The notes: a model not told the origin generated them from the letters alone. A stretch of DNA of 52,310 bases from Mesostigma viride (GCA_009746045.1 RPFO01000802.1:1-52310), one strand, 5' to 3'. Counted from the first letter of the stretch, positions 28,929 through 43,299 are shown. Translations and numbers: made by a program.

Positions 28929-29776
28929 AGTTACGTTAAATAGTGCCGGAACCTTTTGCCGCCTGAGGCAAATCGGTCCGTAACACTATTTTGCCCGGAA
29001 TAACCACTTCCGAGCACCCAAGTTAATTCGGCCGAATTAACTTGGGTGCTCGGAAGTGGTTATTCCGGGCAAAATAGTGTTACGGACCGATTTGCCTCAG
29101 GCGGCAAAAGGTTCCGGCACTATTTAACGTAACTAAAACCTGGCCTCGTGGAGGGGGGACGAAGAGCCCGAGACATCCGCCTAGGCCGCTGAGCACGCAC
29201 CACTAAATGCGCCGGAGCTGCCTCAGTGAGGATTCGAACCCCTGACCTCCAAGGTGCACAGGTTTTAGTTACGTTAAATAGTGACGGAACCTTTTGCCGC
29301 CTGAGGCAAATCGGTCCGTAACACTATTTTGCCCGGAATAACCACTTCCGAGCACCCAAGTTAATTCGGCCGATTAACGGTTAATACGGACCGATTTGCC
29401 TCAGGCGGCAAAAGGTTCCGGCACTATTTAACGTAACTAAAACCTGTGCACCTTGGAGGTCAGGGGTTCGAATCCTCACTGAGGCAGCTCCGGCGCATTT
29501 AGTGGTGCGTGCTCAGCGGCCTAGGCGGATGTCTCGGGCTCTTCGTCCCCCCTCCACGAGGCCAGGTTTTAGTTACGTTAAATAGTGCCGGAACCTTTTG
29601 CCGCCTGAGGCAAATCGGTCCGTAACACTATTTTGCCCGGAATAACCACTTCCGAGCACCCAAGTTAATTCGGCCGAATTAACTTGGGTGCTCGGAAGTG
29701 GTTATTCCGGGCAAAATAGTGTTACGGACCGATTTGCCTCAGGCGGCAAAAGGTTCCGGCACTATTTAACGTAACT
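28929..29776. mobile_element. Nested palindromic element, module 2
   Basis: 848 bp. P 28929-29134, S 29135-29266, a middle P shortened to 172 bp (29267-29438, with the centre reading CGGCCGATTAACGGTTAATACGG), S' 29439-29570, P 29571-29776. The target duplication is ACCGC (28924-28928 and 29777-29781). The same satellite position is empty in the later higher-order copies at about 34587 and 39397, so this insertion is younger than, or was missed by, that amplification. The central deletion leaves an asymmetric middle P whose arms differ. Confidence 0.93.
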
Positions 29777-30556
29777 ACCGCGCACGCAAGGGGCGGCTGC
29801 ACACACACGTACACACACCGCGCACGCAAGGGGCAACTTCACACACATGTACACACACCGCGCACGCTTGGGGCGGCTGCACACACACGTACCTACACCG
29901 CGCACGCAAGGGGCGGCTGCACACACACGTACACACACCGCGCACGCAAGGGGCGGCTGCACACACACGTACACACACCATGCACGCAATTGCCGGCATG
30001 CACACACACGTACATCCACCGCGCACGCAAGGGGCAACTGCACACACATGTACACACACCGCGCACGCTTGGGGCAGCTGCACTCACATGTACACACACC
30101 GCGCACGCTTGGGGCGGCTGCACACACACGTACATACACCGCGCACGCAAGGGGCGGCTGCACTTACATGTACACACACCACGCACGCAAGGGGCGGCTG
30201 CACACACACGTACATACACCGCGCACGCAAGGACCGGCTCCACTCACATGTACATCCACCGCGCAACCACGGGGCGGCTGCACACACACGTACATACACC
30301 GCGCACGCAAGGGGCTGCTGCACACACACTTACACACAAAATGCACGCTTGGGGCGACGGCACTCACATGTACATACACCGCGCACGAAAGGGGTGGCTG
30401 CACACACACGTACATCCACCGCGCACGCAAGGGGCGGCTGCACACACACATACATACACCATGCACGCAAGGGGCGAGTGCAAAAACATGTACATACACC
30501 GCGCACGCAAGGGGCAACTGCCCACACATGGACATACACCATGCACGCAAGGGGCG
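29777..30556. repeat. 40 bp satellite between modules 2 and 3
   Basis: About 19 units, ending CAAGGGGCG at the GGGCG target of module 3. It includes the CTTCACACAC variant absent at the matching place in copy 2. Confidence 0.95.
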
Positions 30557-31437
30557 AGTTACGTTAAATAGTGCCGGAACCTTTTGCCGCCTGAGGCAAA
30601 TCGGTCCGTCACACTATTTTGCCCGGAATAACCACTTCCGAGCACCCAAGTTAATTCGGCCGAATGAACTTGGGTGCTCGGAAGTGGTTATTCCGGGCAA
30701 AATAGTGTGACGGACCGATTTGCCTCAGGCGGCAAAAGGTTCCGGCACTATTTAACGTAACTAAAACCTGGCCTCGTGGAGGGGGGACGAAGAGCCCGAG
30801 ACATCCGCCTAGGCCGCTGAGCACGCACCACTAAATGCGCCGGAGCTGCCTCAGTGAGGATTCGAACCCCTGACCTCCAAGGTGCACAGGTTTTAGTTAC
30901 GTTAAATAGTGCCGGAACCTTTTGCCGCCTGAGGCAAATCGGGCCGGAACACTATTTTGCCCGGAATAACCACTTCCGAGCACCCAAGTTAATTCGGCCG
31001 AATGAACTTGGGTGCTCGGAAGTGGTTATTCCGGGCAAAATAGTGTTCCGGCCCGATTTGCCTCAGGCGGCAAAAGGTTCCGGCACTATTTAACGTAACT
31101 AAAACCCGTGCACCTTGGAGGTCAGGGGTTCGAATCCTCACTGAGGCAGCTCCGGCGCATTTAGTGGTGCGTGCTCAGCGGCCTAGGCGGATGTCTCGGG
31201 CTCTTCGTCCCCCTCCACGAGGCCAGGTTTTAGTTACGTTAAATAGTGCCGGAACCTTTTGCCGCCTGAGGCAAATCGGGCCGGAACACTATTTTGCCCG
31301 GAATAACCACTTCCGAGCACCCAAGTTAATTCGGCCGAATTAACTTGGGTGCTCGGAAGTGGTTATTCCGGGCAAAATAGTGTTCCGGCCCGATTTGCCT
31401 CAGGCGGCAAAAGGTTCCGGCACTATTTAACGTAACT
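30557..31437. mobile_element. Nested palindromic element, module 3
   Basis: 881 bp. P 30557-30762, S 30763-30894, P 30895-31100, S' 31101-31231, P 31232-31437. Target duplication GGGCG (30552-30556, 31438-31442). The first P has TCCGTCAC/GTGACGGA in its two arms, while the other two have GCCGGAAC/GTTCCGGC. The first two carry GAATGAAC opposite GTTAATTC, a single central mismatch. The empty equivalent is near 28014-28023. Confidence 0.93.
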
Positions 31438-31613
31438 GGGCGGCTGCACACACATGTACATCCACCGCGCACGCAAGGGGCGAGTGCACACACACGTACA
31501 CACACCGCGCACGCTTGGGGCGGCTGCACACACACGTACCTACACCGCGCACGCAAGGGGCGGCTGCACACACACGTACATCCACCGCGCACGCAAGGGG
31601 CAACTGCACACAC
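31438..31613. repeat. 40 bp satellite bridge between modules 3 and 4
   Basis: Just over four units. It is kept at 176 bp in each repeat of the module pair, showing that the pair was amplified together. Confidence 0.95.
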
Positions 31614-32487
31614 AGTTAGGTTAAATAGTGCCGGAACCTTTTGCCGCCTGAGGCAAATCGGTCCGTCACACTATTTTGCCCGGAATAACCACTTCCGAGC
31701 ACCCAAGTTCATTCGGCCGAATTAACTTGGGTGCTCGGAAGTGGTTATTCCGGGCAAAATAGTGTGACGGACCGATTTGCCTCAGGCGGCAAAAGGTTCC
31801 GGCACTATTTAACGTAACTAAAACCTGGCCTCGTGGAGGGTGGGTTGAATATGAGACATCCGCCTAGGCCACTGAGCACGCACCACTAAATGCGCCGGAG
31901 CTGTCCGGATTCGAACCCCTGACCTCCAAGGTGCACGGGTTTTAGATAGGTTAAATAGTGCCGGAACCTTTTGCCGCCTGAGGCAAATCGGTCCGTAACA
32001 CTATTTTGCCCGGAATAACCACTTCCGAGCACCCAAGTTCATTCGGCCGAATGAACTTGGGTGCTCGGAAGTGGTTATTCCGGGCAAAATAGTGTGACGG
32101 ACCGATTTGCCTCAGGCGGCAAAAGGTTCCGGCACTATTTAACGTAACTAAAACCTGTGCACCTTGGAGGTCAGGGGTTCGAATCCTTACTGAGGCAGCT
32201 CCGGCGCATTTAGTGGTGCGTGCTCAGCGGCCTAGGCGGATGTCTCGGGCTCTTCGTCCCCCCTCCACGAGGCCAGGTTTTAGTTACGTTAAATAGTGCC
32301 GGAACCTTTTGCCGCCTGAGGCAAATCGGGCCGGAACACTATTTTGCCCGGAATAACCACGTCCGAGCACCCAAGTTAATTCGGCCGAATTAACTTGGGT
32401 GCTCGGACGTGGTTATTCCGGGCAAAATAGTGTTCCGGCCCGATTTGCCTCAGGCGGCAAAAGGTTCCGGCACTATTTAACGTAACT
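31614..32487. mobile_element. Nested palindromic element, module 4 (variant S)
   Basis: 874 bp, flanked by CACAC (31609-31613, 32488-32492). The first two P begin AGTTAGG and AGATAGG instead of AGTTACG. Its S is altered (GAGGGTGGGTTGAATATGAG, and GAGCTGTCCGGATTCG lacking part of the tRNA-like stem). The last P has CCACGTCCGAG matched by CTCGGACGTGG. The second P is a rare mismatched case (TAAC opposite GTGA). The empty equivalent is near 28183-28193. Confidence 0.92.
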
Positions 32488-35366
32488 CACACATGTACAC
32501 ACACCGCGCACGCTTGGGGCAGCTGCACTCACATGTACACACACCGCGCACGCAAGGGCCGGCTGCACACACACGTACATCCACCGCGCACGCAAGGGGC
32601 AACTGCACACACACGTACATACACCGCGCACGCTTGGGGCGGCTGCACACACACGTACCTACACCGCGCACGCAAGGGGCGGCTGCACACACACGTACAT
32701 ACACCGCGCACGCAAGGGGCGAGTGCACACACACGTACACACACCGCGCACGCAAGGGGCGGCTGCACACACACGTACACACACCATGCACGCAATTGCC
32801 GGCATGCACACACACGTACATCCACCGCGCACGCAAGGGGCAACTGCACACACATGTACACACACCGCGCACGCTTGGGGCAGCTGCACTCACATGTACA
32901 CACACCGCGCACGCTTGGGGCGGCTGCACACACACGTACACACACCGCGCACGCTTGGGGCGGCTGCACACACACGTACCTACACCGCGCACGCAAGGGG
33001 CGGCTGCACACACACTTACACACAAAATGCACGCTTGGGGCGACGGCACTCACATGTACACACACCGCGCACGCAAGGGGCGGCTGCACACACACGTACA
33101 CACACCATGCACGCAATTGCCGGCATGCACACACACGTACATCCACCGCGCACGCAAGGGGCAACTGCACACACATGTACACACACCGCGCACGCTTGGG
33201 GCAGCTGCACTCACATGTACACACACCGCGCACGCTTGGGGCGGCTGCACACACACGTACATACACCGCGCACGCAAGGGGCGGCTGCACACATACGTAC
33301 CTACACCGCGCACGCAAGGGGCGGCTGCACACACACGTACATACACCGCGCACGCAAGGACCGGCTCCACTCACATGTACATCCACCGCGCAACCACGGG
33401 GCGGCTGCACACACACGTACATACACCGCGCACGCAAGGGGCTGCTGCACACACACTTACACACAAAATGCACGCTTGGGGCGACGGCACTCACATGTAC
33501 ATACACCGCGCACGAAAGGGGTGGCTGCACACACACGTACATCCACCGCGCACGCAAGGGGCGGGTGCACACACACATACATACACCATGCACGCAAGGG
33601 GCGAGTGCAAAAACATGTACATACACCGCGCACGCAAGGGGCAACTGCCCACACATGGACATACACCATGCACGCAAGGGGCGGCTGCACACACATGTAC
33701 ATCCACCGCGCACGCAAGGGGCGAGTGCACACACACGTACACACACCGCGCACGCAAGGGGCGGCTGCACACACACGTACACACACCATGCACGCAATTG
33801 CCGGCATGCACACACACGTACATCCACCGCGCACGCAAGGGGCAACTGCACACACATGTACACACACCGCGCACGCTTGGGGCAGCTGCACTCACATGTA
33901 CACACACCGCGCACGCTTGGGGCGGCTGCACACACACGTACATACACCGCGCACGCTTGGGGCGGCTGCACACACACGTACCTACACCGCGCACGCAAGG
34001 GGCGGCTGCACACACACTTACACACAAAATGCACGCTTGGGGCGACGGCACTCACATGTACACACACCGCGCACGCAAGGGGCGGCTGCACACACACGTA
34101 CACACACCATGCACGCAATTGCCGGCATGCACACACACGTACATCCACCGCGCACGCAAGGGGCAACTGCACACACATGTACACACACCGCGCACGCTTG
34201 GGGCAGCTGCACTCACATGTACACACACCGCGCACGCTTGGGGCGGCTGCACACACACGTACATACACCGCGCACGCAAGGGGCGGCTGCACACATACGT
34301 ACCTACACCGCGCACGCAAGGGGCGGCTGCACACACACGTACATACACCGCGCACGCAAGGACCGGCTCCACTCACATGTACATCCACCGCGCAACCACG
34401 GGGCGGCTGCACACACACGTACATACACCGCGCACGCAAGGGGCTGCTGCACACACACTTACACACAAAATGCACGCTTGGGGCGACGGCACTCACATGT
34501 ACATACACCGCGCACGAAAGGGGTGGCTGCACACACACGTACATCCACCGCGCACGCAAGGGGCAACTGCACACACACGTACATCCACCGCGCACGCAAG
34601 GGGCGGCTGCACACACACGTACACACACCGCGCACGCAAGGGGCAACTGCACACACATGTACACACACCGCGCACGCTTGGGGCGGCTGCACACACACGT
34701 ACCTACACCGCGCACGCAAGGGGCGGCTGCACACACACGTACACACACCGCGCACGCAAGGGGCGGCTGCACACACACGTACACACACCATGCACGCAAT
34801 TGCCGGCATGCACACACACGTACATCCACCGCGCACGCAAGGGGCAACTGCACACACATGTACACACACCGCGCACGCTTGGGGCAGCTGCACTCACATG
34901 TACACACACCGCGCACGCTTGGGGCGGCTGCACACACACGTACATACACCGCGCACGCAAGGGGCGGCTGCACTTACATGTACACACACCACGCACGCAA
35001 GGGGCGGCTGCACACACACGTACATACACCGCGCACGCAAGGACCGGCTCCACTCACATGTACATCCACCGCGCAACCACGGGGCGGCTGCACACACACG
35101 TACATACACCGCGCACGCAAGGGGCTGCTGCACACACACTTACACACAAAATGCACGCTTGGGGCGACGGCACTCACATGTACATACACCGCGCACGAAA
35201 GGGGTGGCTGCACACACACGTACATCCACCGCGCACGCAAGGGGCGGCTGCACACACACATACATACACCATGCACGCAAGGGGCGAGTGCAAAAACATG
35301 TACATACACCGCGCACGCAAGGGGCAACTGCCCACACATGGACATACACCATGCACGCAAGGGGCG
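32488..35366. repeat. 40 bp satellite, large block in copies 1-2
   Basis: 2.88 kb of uninterrupted satellite joining copy 1 to copy 2 of the higher-order repeat. The longest six-frame ORFs (884-995 codons) lie here and are repeated verbatim 4,810 bp further on. Confidence 0.95.
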
Positions 35367-36247
35367 AGTTACGTTAAATAGTGCCGGAACCTTTTGCCGC
35401 CTGAGGCAAATCGGTCCGTCACACTATTTTGCCCGGAATAACCACTTCCGAGCACCCAAGTTAATTCGGCCGAATGAACTTGGGTGCTCGGAAGTGGTTA
35501 TTCCGGGCAAAATAGTGTGACGGACCGATTTGCCTCAGGCGGCAAAAGGTTCCGGCACTATTTAACGTAACTAAAACCTGGCCTCGTGGAGGGGGGACGA
35601 AGAGCCCGAGACATCCGCCTAGGCCGCTGAGCACGCACCACTAAATGCGCCGGAGCTGCCTCAGTGAGGATTCGAACCCCTGACCTCCAAGGTGCACAGG
35701 TTTTAGTTACGTTAAATAGTGCCGGAACCTTTTGCCGCCTGAGGCAAATCGGGCCGGAACACTATTTTGCCCGGAATAACCACTTCCGAGCACCCAAGTT
35801 AATTCGGCCGAATGAACTTGGGTGCTCGGAAGTGGTTATTCCGGGCAAAATAGTGTTCCGGCCCGATTTGCCTCAGGCGGCAAAAGGTTCCGGCACTATT
35901 TAACGTAACTAAAACCCGTGCACCTTGGAGGTCAGGGGTTCGAATCCTCACTGAGGCAGCTCCGGCGCATTTAGTGGTGCGTGCTCAGCGGCCTAGGCGG
36001 ATGTCTCGGGCTCTTCGTCCCCCTCCACGAGGCCAGGTTTTAGTTACGTTAAATAGTGCCGGAACCTTTTGCCGCCTGAGGCAAATCGGGCCGGAACACT
36101 ATTTTGCCCGGAATAACCACTTCCGAGCACCCAAGTTAATTCGGCCGAATTAACTTGGGTGCTCGGAAGTGGTTATTCCGGGCAAAATAGTGTTCCGGCC
36201 CGATTTGCCTCAGGCGGCAAAAGGTTCCGGCACTATTTAACGTAACT
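35367..36247. mobile_element. Nested palindromic element, module 5 (copy of module 3)
   Basis: Lies 4,810 bp after module 3 with the same GGGCG flanks and the same arm variants. It arose by satellite amplification, not by a new insertion. Confidence 0.92.
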
Positions 36248-36423
36248 GGGCGGCTGCACACACATGTACATCCACCGCGCACGCAAGGGGCGAGTGCACA
36301 CACACGTACACACACCGCGCACGCTTGGGGCGGCTGCACACACACGTACCTACACCGCGCACGCAAGGGGCGGCTGCACACACACGTACATCCACCGCGC
36401 ACGCAAGGGGCAACTGCACACAC
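36248..36423. repeat. 40 bp satellite bridge between modules 5 and 6
   Basis: Identical in layout to 31438-31613. Confidence 0.95.
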
Positions 36424-37297
36424 AGTTAGGTTAAATAGTGCCGGAACCTTTTGCCGCCTGAGGCAAATCGGTCCGTCACACTATTTTGCCCGGAATAACC
36501 ACTTCCGAGCACCCAAGTTCATTCGGCCGAATTAACTTGGGTGCTCGGAAGTGGTTATTCCGGGCAAAATAGTGTGACGGACCGATTTGCCTCAGGCGGC
36601 AAAAGGTTCCGGCACTATTTAACGTAACTAAAACCTGGCCTCGTGGAGGGTGGGTTGAATATGAGACATCCGCCTAGGCCACTGAGCACGCACCACTAAA
36701 TGCGCCGGAGCTGTCCGGATTCGAACCCCTGACCTCCAAGGTGCACGGGTTTTAGATAGGTTAAATAGTGCCGGAACCTTTTGCCGCCTGAGGCAAATCG
36801 GTCCGTAACACTATTTTGCCCGGAATAACCACTTCCGAGCACCCAAGTTCATTCGGCCGAATGAACTTGGGTGCTCGGAAGTGGTTATTCCGGGCAAAAT
36901 AGTGTGACGGACCGATTTGCCTCAGGCGGCAAAAGGTTCCGGCACTATTTAACGTAACTAAAACCTGTGCACCTTGGAGGTCAGGGGTTCGAATCCTTAC
37001 TGAGGCAGCTCCGGCGCATTTAGTGGTGCGTGCTCAGCGGCCTAGGCGGATGTCTCGGGCTCTTCGTCCCCCCTCCACGAGGCCAGGTTTTAGTTACGTT
37101 AAATAGTGCCGGAACCTTTTGCCGCCTGAGGCAAATCGGGCCGGAACACTATTTTGCCCGGAATAACCACGTCCGAGCACCCAAGTTAATTCGGCCGAAT
37201 TAACTTGGGTGCTCGGACGTGGTTATTCCGGGCAAAATAGTGTTCCGGCCCGATTTGCCTCAGGCGGCAAAAGGTTCCGGCACTATTTAACGTAACT
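36424..37297. mobile_element. Nested palindromic element, module 6 (copy of module 4)
   Basis: CACAC-flanked duplicate of module 4, including the altered S and the mismatched second P. Confidence 0.92.
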
Positions 37298-40176
37298 CAC
37301 ACATGTACACACACCGCGCACGCTTGGGGCAGCTGCACTCACATGTACACACACCGCGCACGCAAGGGCCGGCTGCACACACACGTACATCCACCGCGCA
37401 CGCAAGGGGCAACTGCACACACACGTACATACACCGCGCACGCTTGGGGCGGCTGCACACACACGTACCTACACCGCGCACGCAAGGGGCGGCTGCACAC
37501 ACACGTACATACACCGCGCACGCAAGGGGCGAGTGCACACACACGTACACACACCGCGCACGCAAGGGGCGGCTGCACACACACGTACACACACCATGCA
37601 CGCAATTGCCGGCATGCACACACACGTACATCCACCGCGCACGCAAGGGGCAACTGCACACACATGTACACACACCGCGCACGCTTGGGGCAGCTGCACT
37701 CACATGTACACACACCGCGCACGCTTGGGGCGGCTGCACACACACGTACACACACCGCGCACGCTTGGGGCGGCTGCACACACACGTACCTACACCGCGC
37801 ACGCAAGGGGCGGCTGCACACACACTTACACACAAAATGCACGCTTGGGGCGACGGCACTCACATGTACACACACCGCGCACGCAAGGGGCGGCTGCACA
37901 CACACGTACACACACCATGCACGCAATTGCCGGCATGCACACACACGTACATCCACCGCGCACGCAAGGGGCAACTGCACACACATGTACACACACCGCG
38001 CACGCTTGGGGCAGCTGCACTCACATGTACACACACCGCGCACGCTTGGGGCGGCTGCACACACACGTACATACACCGCGCACGCAAGGGGCGGCTGCAC
38101 ACATACGTACCTACACCGCGCACGCAAGGGGCGGCTGCACACACACGTACATACACCGCGCACGCAAGGACCGGCTCCACTCACATGTACATCCACCGCG
38201 CAACCACGGGGCGGCTGCACACACACGTACATACACCGCGCACGCAAGGGGCTGCTGCACACACACTTACACACAAAATGCACGCTTGGGGCGACGGCAC
38301 TCACATGTACATACACCGCGCACGAAAGGGGTGGCTGCACACACACGTACATCCACCGCGCACGCAAGGGGCGGGTGCACACACACATACATACACCATG
38401 CACGCAAGGGGCGAGTGCAAAAACATGTACATACACCGCGCACGCAAGGGGCAACTGCCCACACATGGACATACACCATGCACGCAAGGGGCGGCTGCAC
38501 ACACATGTACATCCACCGCGCACGCAAGGGGCGAGTGCACACACACGTACACACACCGCGCACGCAAGGGGCGGCTGCACACACACGTACACACACCATG
38601 CACGCAATTGCCGGCATGCACACACACGTACATCCACCGCGCACGCAAGGGGCAACTGCACACACATGTACACACACCGCGCACGCTTGGGGCAGCTGCA
38701 CTCACATGTACACACACCGCGCACGCTTGGGGCGGCTGCACACACACGTACATACACCGCGCACGCTTGGGGCGGCTGCACACACACGTACCTACACCGC
38801 GCACGCAAGGGGCGGCTGCACACACACTTACACACAAAATGCACGCTTGGGGCGACGGCACTCACATGTACACACACCGCGCACGCAAGGGGCGGCTGCA
38901 CACACACGTACACACACCATGCACGCAATTGCCGGCATGCACACACACGTACATCCACCGCGCACGCAAGGGGCAACTGCACACACATGTACACACACCG
39001 CGCACGCTTGGGGCAGCTGCACTCACATGTACACACACCGCGCACGCTTGGGGCGGCTGCACACACACGTACATACACCGCGCACGCAAGGGGCGGCTGC
39101 ACACATACGTACCTACACCGCGCACGCAAGGGGCGGCTGCACACACACGTACATACACCGCGCACGCAAGGACCGGCTCCACTCACATGTACATCCACCG
39201 CGCAACCACGGGGCGGCTGCACACACACGTACATACACCGCGCACGCAAGGGGCTGCTGCACACACACTTACACACAAAATGCACGCTTGGGGCGACGGC
39301 ACTCACATGTACATACACCGCGCACGAAAGGGGTGGCTGCACACACACGTACATCCACCGCGCACGCAAGGGGCAACTGCACACACACGTACATCCACCG
39401 CGCACGCAAGGGGCGGCTGCACACACACGTACACACACCGCGCACGCAAGGGGCAACTGCACACACATGTACACACACCGCGCACGCTTGGGGCGGCTGC
39501 ACACACACGTACCTACACCGCGCACGCAAGGGGCGGCTGCACACACACGTACACACACCGCGCACGCAAGGGGCGGCTGCACACACACGTACACACACCA
39601 TGCACGCAATTGCCGGCATGCACACACACGTACATCCACCGCGCACGCAAGGGGCAACTGCACACACATGTACACACACCGCGCACGCTTGGGGCAGCTG
39701 CACTCACATGTACACACACCGCGCACGCTTGGGGCGGCTGCACACACACGTACATACACCGCGCACGCAAGGGGCGGCTGCACTTACATGTACACACACC
39801 ACGCACGCAAGGGGCGGCTGCACACACACGTACATACACCGCGCACGCAAGGACCGGCTCCACTCACATGTACATCCACCGCGCAACCACGGGGCGGCTG
39901 CACACACACGTACATACACCGCGCACGCAAGGGGCTGCTGCACACACACTTACACACAAAATGCACGCTTGGGGCGACGGCACTCACATGTACATACACC
40001 GCGCACGAAAGGGGTGGCTGCACACACACGTACATCCACCGCGCACGCAAGGGGCGGCTGCACACACACATACATACACCATGCACGCAAGGGGCGAGTG
40101 CAAAAACATGTACATACACCGCGCACGCAAGGGGCAACTGCCCACACATGGACATACACCATGCACGCAAGGGGCG
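37298..40176. repeat. 40 bp satellite, large block in copies 2-3
   Basis: Repeats 32488-35366. Confidence 0.95.
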
Positions 40177-41059
40177 AGTTACGTTAAATAGTGCCGGAAC
40201 CTTTTGCCGCCTGAGGCAAATCGGTCCGTCACACTATTTTGCCCGGAATAACCACTTCCGAGCACCCAAGTTAATTCGGCCGAATGAACTTGGGTGCTCG
40301 GAAGTGGTTATTCCGGGCAAAATAGTGTGACGGACCGATTTGCCTCAGGCGGCAAAAGGTTCCGGCACTATTTAACGTAACTAAAACCTGGCCTCGTGGA
40401 GGGGGGACGAAGAGCCCGAGACATCCGCCTAGGCCGCTGAGCACGCACCACTAAATGCGCCGGAGCTGCCTCAGTGAGGATTCGAACCCCTGACCTCCAA
40501 GGTGCACAGGTTTTAGTTACGTTAAATAGTGCCGGAACCTTTTGCCGCCTGAGGCAAATCGGGCCGGAACACTATTTTGCCCGGAATAACCACTTCCGAG
40601 CACCCAAGTTAATTCGGCCGAATGAACTTGGGTGCTCGGAAGTGGTTATTCCGGGCAAAATAGTGTTCCGGCCCGATTTGCCTCAGGCGGCAAAAGGTTC
40701 CGGCACTATTTAACGTAACTAAAACCCGTGCACCTTGGAGGTCAGGGGTTCGAATCCTCACTGAGGCAGCTCCGGCGCATTTAGTGGTGCGTGCTCAGCG
40801 GCCTAGGCGGATGTCTCGGGCTCTTCGTCCCCCCCTCCACGAGGCCAGGTTTTAGTTACGTTAAATAGTGCCGGAACCTTTTGCCGCCTGAGGCAAATCG
40901 GGCCGGAACACTATTTTGCCCGGAATAACCACTTCCGAGCACCCAAGTTAATTCGGCCGAATTAACTTGGGTGCTCGGAAGTGGTTATTCCGGGCAAAAT
41001 AGTGTTCCGGCCCGATTTGCCTCAGGCGGCAAAAGGTTCCGGCACTATTTAACGTAACT
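40177..41059. mobile_element. Nested palindromic element, module 7 (copy of module 3)
   Basis: 883 bp; the C run in S' (CGTCCCCCCCTCC) is two bases longer than in modules 3 and 5. GGGCG flanks. Confidence 0.92.
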
Positions 41060-41235
41060 GGGCGGCTGCACACACATGTACATCCACCGCGCACGCAAGG
41101 GGCGAGTGCACACACACGTACACACACCGCGCACGCTTGGGGCGGCTGCACACACACGTACCTACACCGCGCACGCAAGGGGCGGCTGCACACACACGTA
41201 CATCCACCGCGCACGCAAGGGGCAACTGCACACAC
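41060..41235. repeat. 40 bp satellite bridge between modules 7 and 8
   Basis: Same 176 bp bridge as in copies 1 and 2. Confidence 0.95.
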
Positions 41236-42109
41236 AGTTAGGTTAAATAGTGCCGGAACCTTTTGCCGCCTGAGGCAAATCGGTCCGTCACACTATTTTG
41301 CCCGGAATAACCACTTCCGAGCACCCAAGTTCATTCGGCCGAATTAACTTGGGTGCTCGGAAGTGGTTATTCCGGGCAAAATAGTGTGACGGACCGATTT
41401 GCCTCAGGCGGCAAAAGGTTCCGGCACTATTTAACGTAACTAAAACCTGGCCTCGTGGAGGGTGGGTTGAATATGAGACATCCGCCTAGGCCACTGAGCA
41501 CGCACCACTAAATGCGCCGGAGCTGTCCGGATTCGAACCCCTGACCTCCAAGGTGCACGGGTTTTAGATAGGTTAAATAGTGCCGGAACCTTTTGCCGCC
41601 TGAGGCAAATCGGTCCGTAACACTATTTTGCCCGGAATAACCACTTCCGAGCACCCAAGTTCATTCGGCCGAATGAACTTGGGTGCTCGGAAGTGGTTAT
41701 TCCGGGCAAAATAGTGTGACGGACCGATTTGCCTCAGGCGGCAAAAGGTTCCGGCACTATTTAACGTAACTAAAACCTGTGCACCTTGGAGGTCAGGGGT
41801 TCGAATCCTTACTGAGGCAGCTCCGGCGCATTTAGTGGTGCGTGCTCAGCGGCCTAGGCGGATGTCTCGGGCTCTTCGTCCCCCCTCCACGAGGCCAGGT
41901 TTTAGTTACGTTAAATAGTGCCGGAACCTTTTGCCGCCTGAGGCAAATCGGGCCGGAACACTATTTTGCCCGGAATAACCACGTCCGAGCACCCAAGTTA
42001 ATTCGGCCGAATTAACTTGGGTGCTCGGACGTGGTTATTCCGGGCAAAATAGTGTTCCGGCCCGATTTGCCTCAGGCGGCAAAAGGTTCCGGCACTATTT
42101 AACGTAACT
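41236..42109. mobile_element. Nested palindromic element, module 8 (copy of module 4)
   Basis: CACAC-flanked, with the same altered S as modules 4 and 6. Confidence 0.92.
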
Positions 42110-43299
42110 CACACATGTACACACACCGCGCACGCTTGGGGCAGCTGCACTCACATGTACACACACCGCGCACGCAAGGGCCGGCTGCACACACACGTAC
42201 ATCCACCGCGCACGCAAGGGGCAACTGCACACACACGTACATACACCGCGCACGCAAGGGGCGGCTGCACACACACGTACCTACACCGCGCACGCAAGGG
42301 GCGGCTGCACACACATGTACATACACCGCGCACGCAAGGGGCGGCTGCACACACACGTACACACACCGCGCACGCAAGGGGCGGCTGCACACACACGTAC
42401 ACACACCATGCACGCAATTGGGGCACTGCACACACACGTACATACACCGCGCACGCAAGGGGCAACTGCACACACACGTACATACACCGCGCACGCAAGG
42501 GGCAGCTGCACACACATGTACACACACCGCGCACGCAAGGGGCGGCTGCACACACACGTACACACCGCGCACGCAAGGGGCGGCTGCACACACACGTACC
42601 ACACCGCGCACGCAAGGGGCGGCTGCACACACACGTACACACCGCGCACGCTTGGGGCGACTGCACACACACGTACACACACCGCGCACGCAAGGGGCGG
42701 CTGCACACACACGTACACACACCGCGCACGCAATTGCCGGCATGCACACACACGTACATCCACCGCGCACGCAAGGGGCAACTGCACACACATGTACACA
42801 CACCGCGCACGCTTGGGGCAGCTGCACTCACATGTACACACACCGCGCACGCTTGGGGCGGCTGCACACACACGTACATACACCGCGCACGCAAGGGGCG
42901 GCTGCACACATACGTACCTACACCATGCACGCAAGGCGGCTGCACACACACGTACATACACCGCGCACGCAAGGACCGGCTCCACTCACATGTACATCCA
43001 CCGCGCAACCACGGGGCGGCTGCACACACACGTACATACACCGCGCACGCAAGGGGCTGCTGCACACACACTTACACACAAAATGCACGCTTGGGGCGAC
43101 GGCACTCACATGTACATACACCGCGCACGAAAGGGGTGGCTGCACACACACGTACATCCACCGCGCACGCAAGGGCGCGCTTGCACACACACATACATAC
43201 ACCATGCACGCAAGGGGCGAGTGCAAAAACATGTACATACACCGCGCACGCAAGGGGCAACTGCCCACACATGGACATACACCATGCACGCAAGGGGCG
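42110..43299. repeat. 40 bp satellite with scattered short units
   Basis: Contains several 36-39 bp units (for example GTACACACCGCGC and GTACCACACC) that break the regular 40 bp phase, and CAATTGGGGCACTGC, a hybrid of two unit types. It is less regular than the preceding copies. Confidence 0.9.

Larger units (their letters stand above)
29777..34586. repeat. 4.81 kb higher-order repeat, copy 1
   Basis: Contains satellite (775 bp), a GGGCG-flanked module, a 176 bp satellite bridge, a CACAC-flanked module and ~2.1 kb of satellite. The next copy starts exactly 4,810 bp later and looks essentially identical wherever I compared them. Confidence 0.9.
34587..39396. repeat. 4.81 kb higher-order repeat, copy 2
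   Basis: Second tandem copy. At its left end the satellite runs ACATCCACCGCGCACGC without module 2, which is the pre-insertion state. Confidence 0.9.

Noticed and set aside
24697-28983. ORFs of 1,372-1,428 codons on the plus strand
   Set aside because: Three overlapping frames and the minus strand are open over the same DNA because the 40 bp unit lacks stop codons in any frame; there is no codon-level constraint or domain.
32493-35520. ORFs of 884-995 codons, repeated at 37.3-40.3 kb
   Set aside because: Satellite read-through. Their duplication reflects the 4.81 kb repeat, and one runs into palindrome P, which also happens to be open.
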